Below are positions 5,343 through 6,253 of a stretch of 6,253 nucleotides of DNA, one piece after another; within the stretch, counting starts at the first letter, position 1, and each line of letters starts with the position of its first letter. This stretch comes from Actinomycetes bacterium. Its GTDB lineage: Bacteria > Actinomycetota > Acidimicrobiia > Acidimicrobiales > RAAP-2. The translations under genes were made by a program, and so were the position numbers. The notes beneath the pieces were generated by a model that saw only the letters and a program-made list of their open reading frames with translations, did no database searches and was not told the DNA's origin. The stretch lies in NCBI GenBank assembly GCA_021791615.1, contig JAJYWG010000449.1, positions 1-6,253 on the forward strand, written 5' to 3'.

Positions 5343-6253
5343 CCCGTCTGCTCATCGTCGGTGGCAGCGACGCCGGCATCAGTGCCGGCCTGCGAGCCCG
5401 GGAGGTCGCCCCCGGCGTCGAGGCGACCTTGGTCGTCGCCGACGCCTACCCCAACTTCTCGATCTGCGGGATCCCCTACCACCTCTCGGGCGAGGTCCCC
5501 GACTGGAACACCCTCGCCCATCGTAGCCAGGCCGACCTTGAGGCTGCCGGGCTGGAGCTGCTCCTCGAGCACACCGCCCGGCACATCGACCCGGCCGCCC
5601 GCAAGCTCACCGTCACCGACCCGAACGGCGCCGAAGTAACCCTCGGCTACGACACCTTGGTGGTGGCCACCGGGGCTACCCCTCTCCGCCCCCCGATCAC
5701 CGGCCTGGATCGCCTCGGTGCGGCCGAGGGGGTGCACCTGTTGCACACCATGGACGACACCTTCGCCGTGGCCGACACCCTGACCCGCCGCCCCGCCGAG
5801 CGGGCTCTGATCGTGGGCGCCGGCTACATCGGCATGGAGATGGCCGACGCGCTAACCGTCCGGGGCCTGGCGGTCACCGTGGTCGAAGCCCTCCCCCAGG
5901 TGCTCCCCACCGTCGACCCCGAGCTCGCCGCCCTCGCCGAGGCCGCCCTCGTCGATCACGGCGTCGAAGTCGTCACCGACACCACCGTCACCGAGATCCG
6001 CCAGACCGGCCAGGAACTGCACGTGAGCGGCGCCGGGGGGTTCGCCCGAAGCGCGGACCTGGTGCTGGTCGTGGTCGGTGTGCGCCCCGACACGACCCTC
6101 GCCACCGCCGCGGGGGCGACCCTCGGTGCCCGGGGCGCGCTCGCCGTGGACCGGCGCATGCGCACCAACCTGCCGGGCGTGTACGCGGCCGGGGACTGCG
6201 TACACACCTACCACCGCGTCCTCGACACCGACGCCTTCCTGCCGCTCGGCACC
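5339..6253 (+). CDS. FAD/NAD(P)-dependent disulfide oxidoreductase, CoA-disulfide reductase/NADH oxidase type (3' end outside window)
   Basis: The frame starts with ATG overlapping the previous stop (ATGA) and stays open for 305 codons to the window edge, so the C-terminal dimerisation domain is missing here. The FAD-binding Rossmann motif is IVGGSDAGISAG (6-17). NFSICGIPY puts a single cysteine at residue 43, where CoA-disulfide reductases and NADH oxidases/peroxidases of this family carry their redox-active Cys. Next come the ATG motif VVATGATPLRP, the NAD(P)H-binding GAGYIGMEMADAL (160-172), and the second FAD motif TNLPGVYAAGDC (276-287). It probably transfers electrons from NAD(P)H through FAD and Cys43 to a disulfide, persulfide or oxygen. 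Within the ars operon it may restore thiols consumed by arsenic chemistry; that role is inferred. It lacks the CxxxxC pair of glutathione-reductase-type enzymes. The exact substrate cannot be read from the sequence. Confidence 0.92.
   Translation, partial: MTRLLIVGGSDAGISAGLRAREVAPGVEATLVVADAYPNFSICGIPYHLSGEVPDWNTLAHRSQADLEAAGLELLLEHTARHIDPAARKLTVTDPNGAEVTLGYDTLVVATGATPLRPPITGLDRLGAAEGVHLLHTMDDTFAVADTLTRRPAERALIVGAGYIGMEMADALTVRGLAVTVVEALPQVLPTVDPELAALAEAALVDHGVEVVTDTTVTEIRQTGQELHVSGAGGFARSADLVLVVVGVRPDTTLATAAGATLGARGALAVDRRMRTNLPGVYAAGDCVHTYHRVLDTDAFLPLGT

Noticed and set aside
1..6253. CRISPR arrays, tRNA/rRNA genes, riboswitches
   Set aside because: I saw no regularly spaced repeat array, no tRNA or rRNA-like segments, and the only sizeable non-coding stretch is the roughly 100-bp arsR-arsD control region.

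Overview
The window is GC-rich, with G/C-ending codons, GTG starts and tightly overlapping genes. This suggests a high-GC actinobacterium (Actinomycetota), though the sequence alone does not fix the genus. Nearly all of it is one arsenic/antimony resistance locus, with the scar of an insertion sequence at its left edge.

Layout. Positions 1-500 (minus strand) hold a broken region: the N-terminal third of a second ArsR-type repressor is fused in frame to a C-terminal piece of an IS110-family transposase. Next, also on the minus strand, is an intact arsR (509-943). A roughly 100-bp divergent control region (944-1041) carries a perfect short palindrome inside a larger inverted repeat, and two copies of a TTGAC-N4-GTCGATGC element spaced 36 bp apart. 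From it a rightward operon runs without a real gap to the end of the window: arsD (metallochaperone), arsA (two-domain arsenite ATPase), a twin-CBS-domain protein, arsB (ArsB-type membrane carrier), a small cysteine-rich zinc-finger-like protein (DUF2180-like), and a pyridine nucleotide-disulfide oxidoreductase of the CoA-disulfide reductase/NADH oxidase type that is cut by the window end.

How the genes fit together. ArsR should repress the divergent promoter until As(III)/Sb(III) binds its cysteines. ArsD collects trivalent metalloid and hands it to ArsA, which powers export through ArsB. The CBS protein lies between the ATPase and the carrier and is translationally coupled to both, so it may be a nucleotide-sensing accessory of the pump. 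The oxidoreductase may supply or restore reduced thiols, or otherwise handle redox chemistry. No arsenate reductase (arsC) lies in this window. The core pump is well known. The less explored parts are the CBS protein, the DUF2180-like protein, the oxidoreductase and the ArsR-IS110 chimera. From memory, ars operons that include a CBS gene and an NADH-oxidase-like gene have been described in acidophile ars transposons, so the gene set is probably a recurring module and not unique to this locus.
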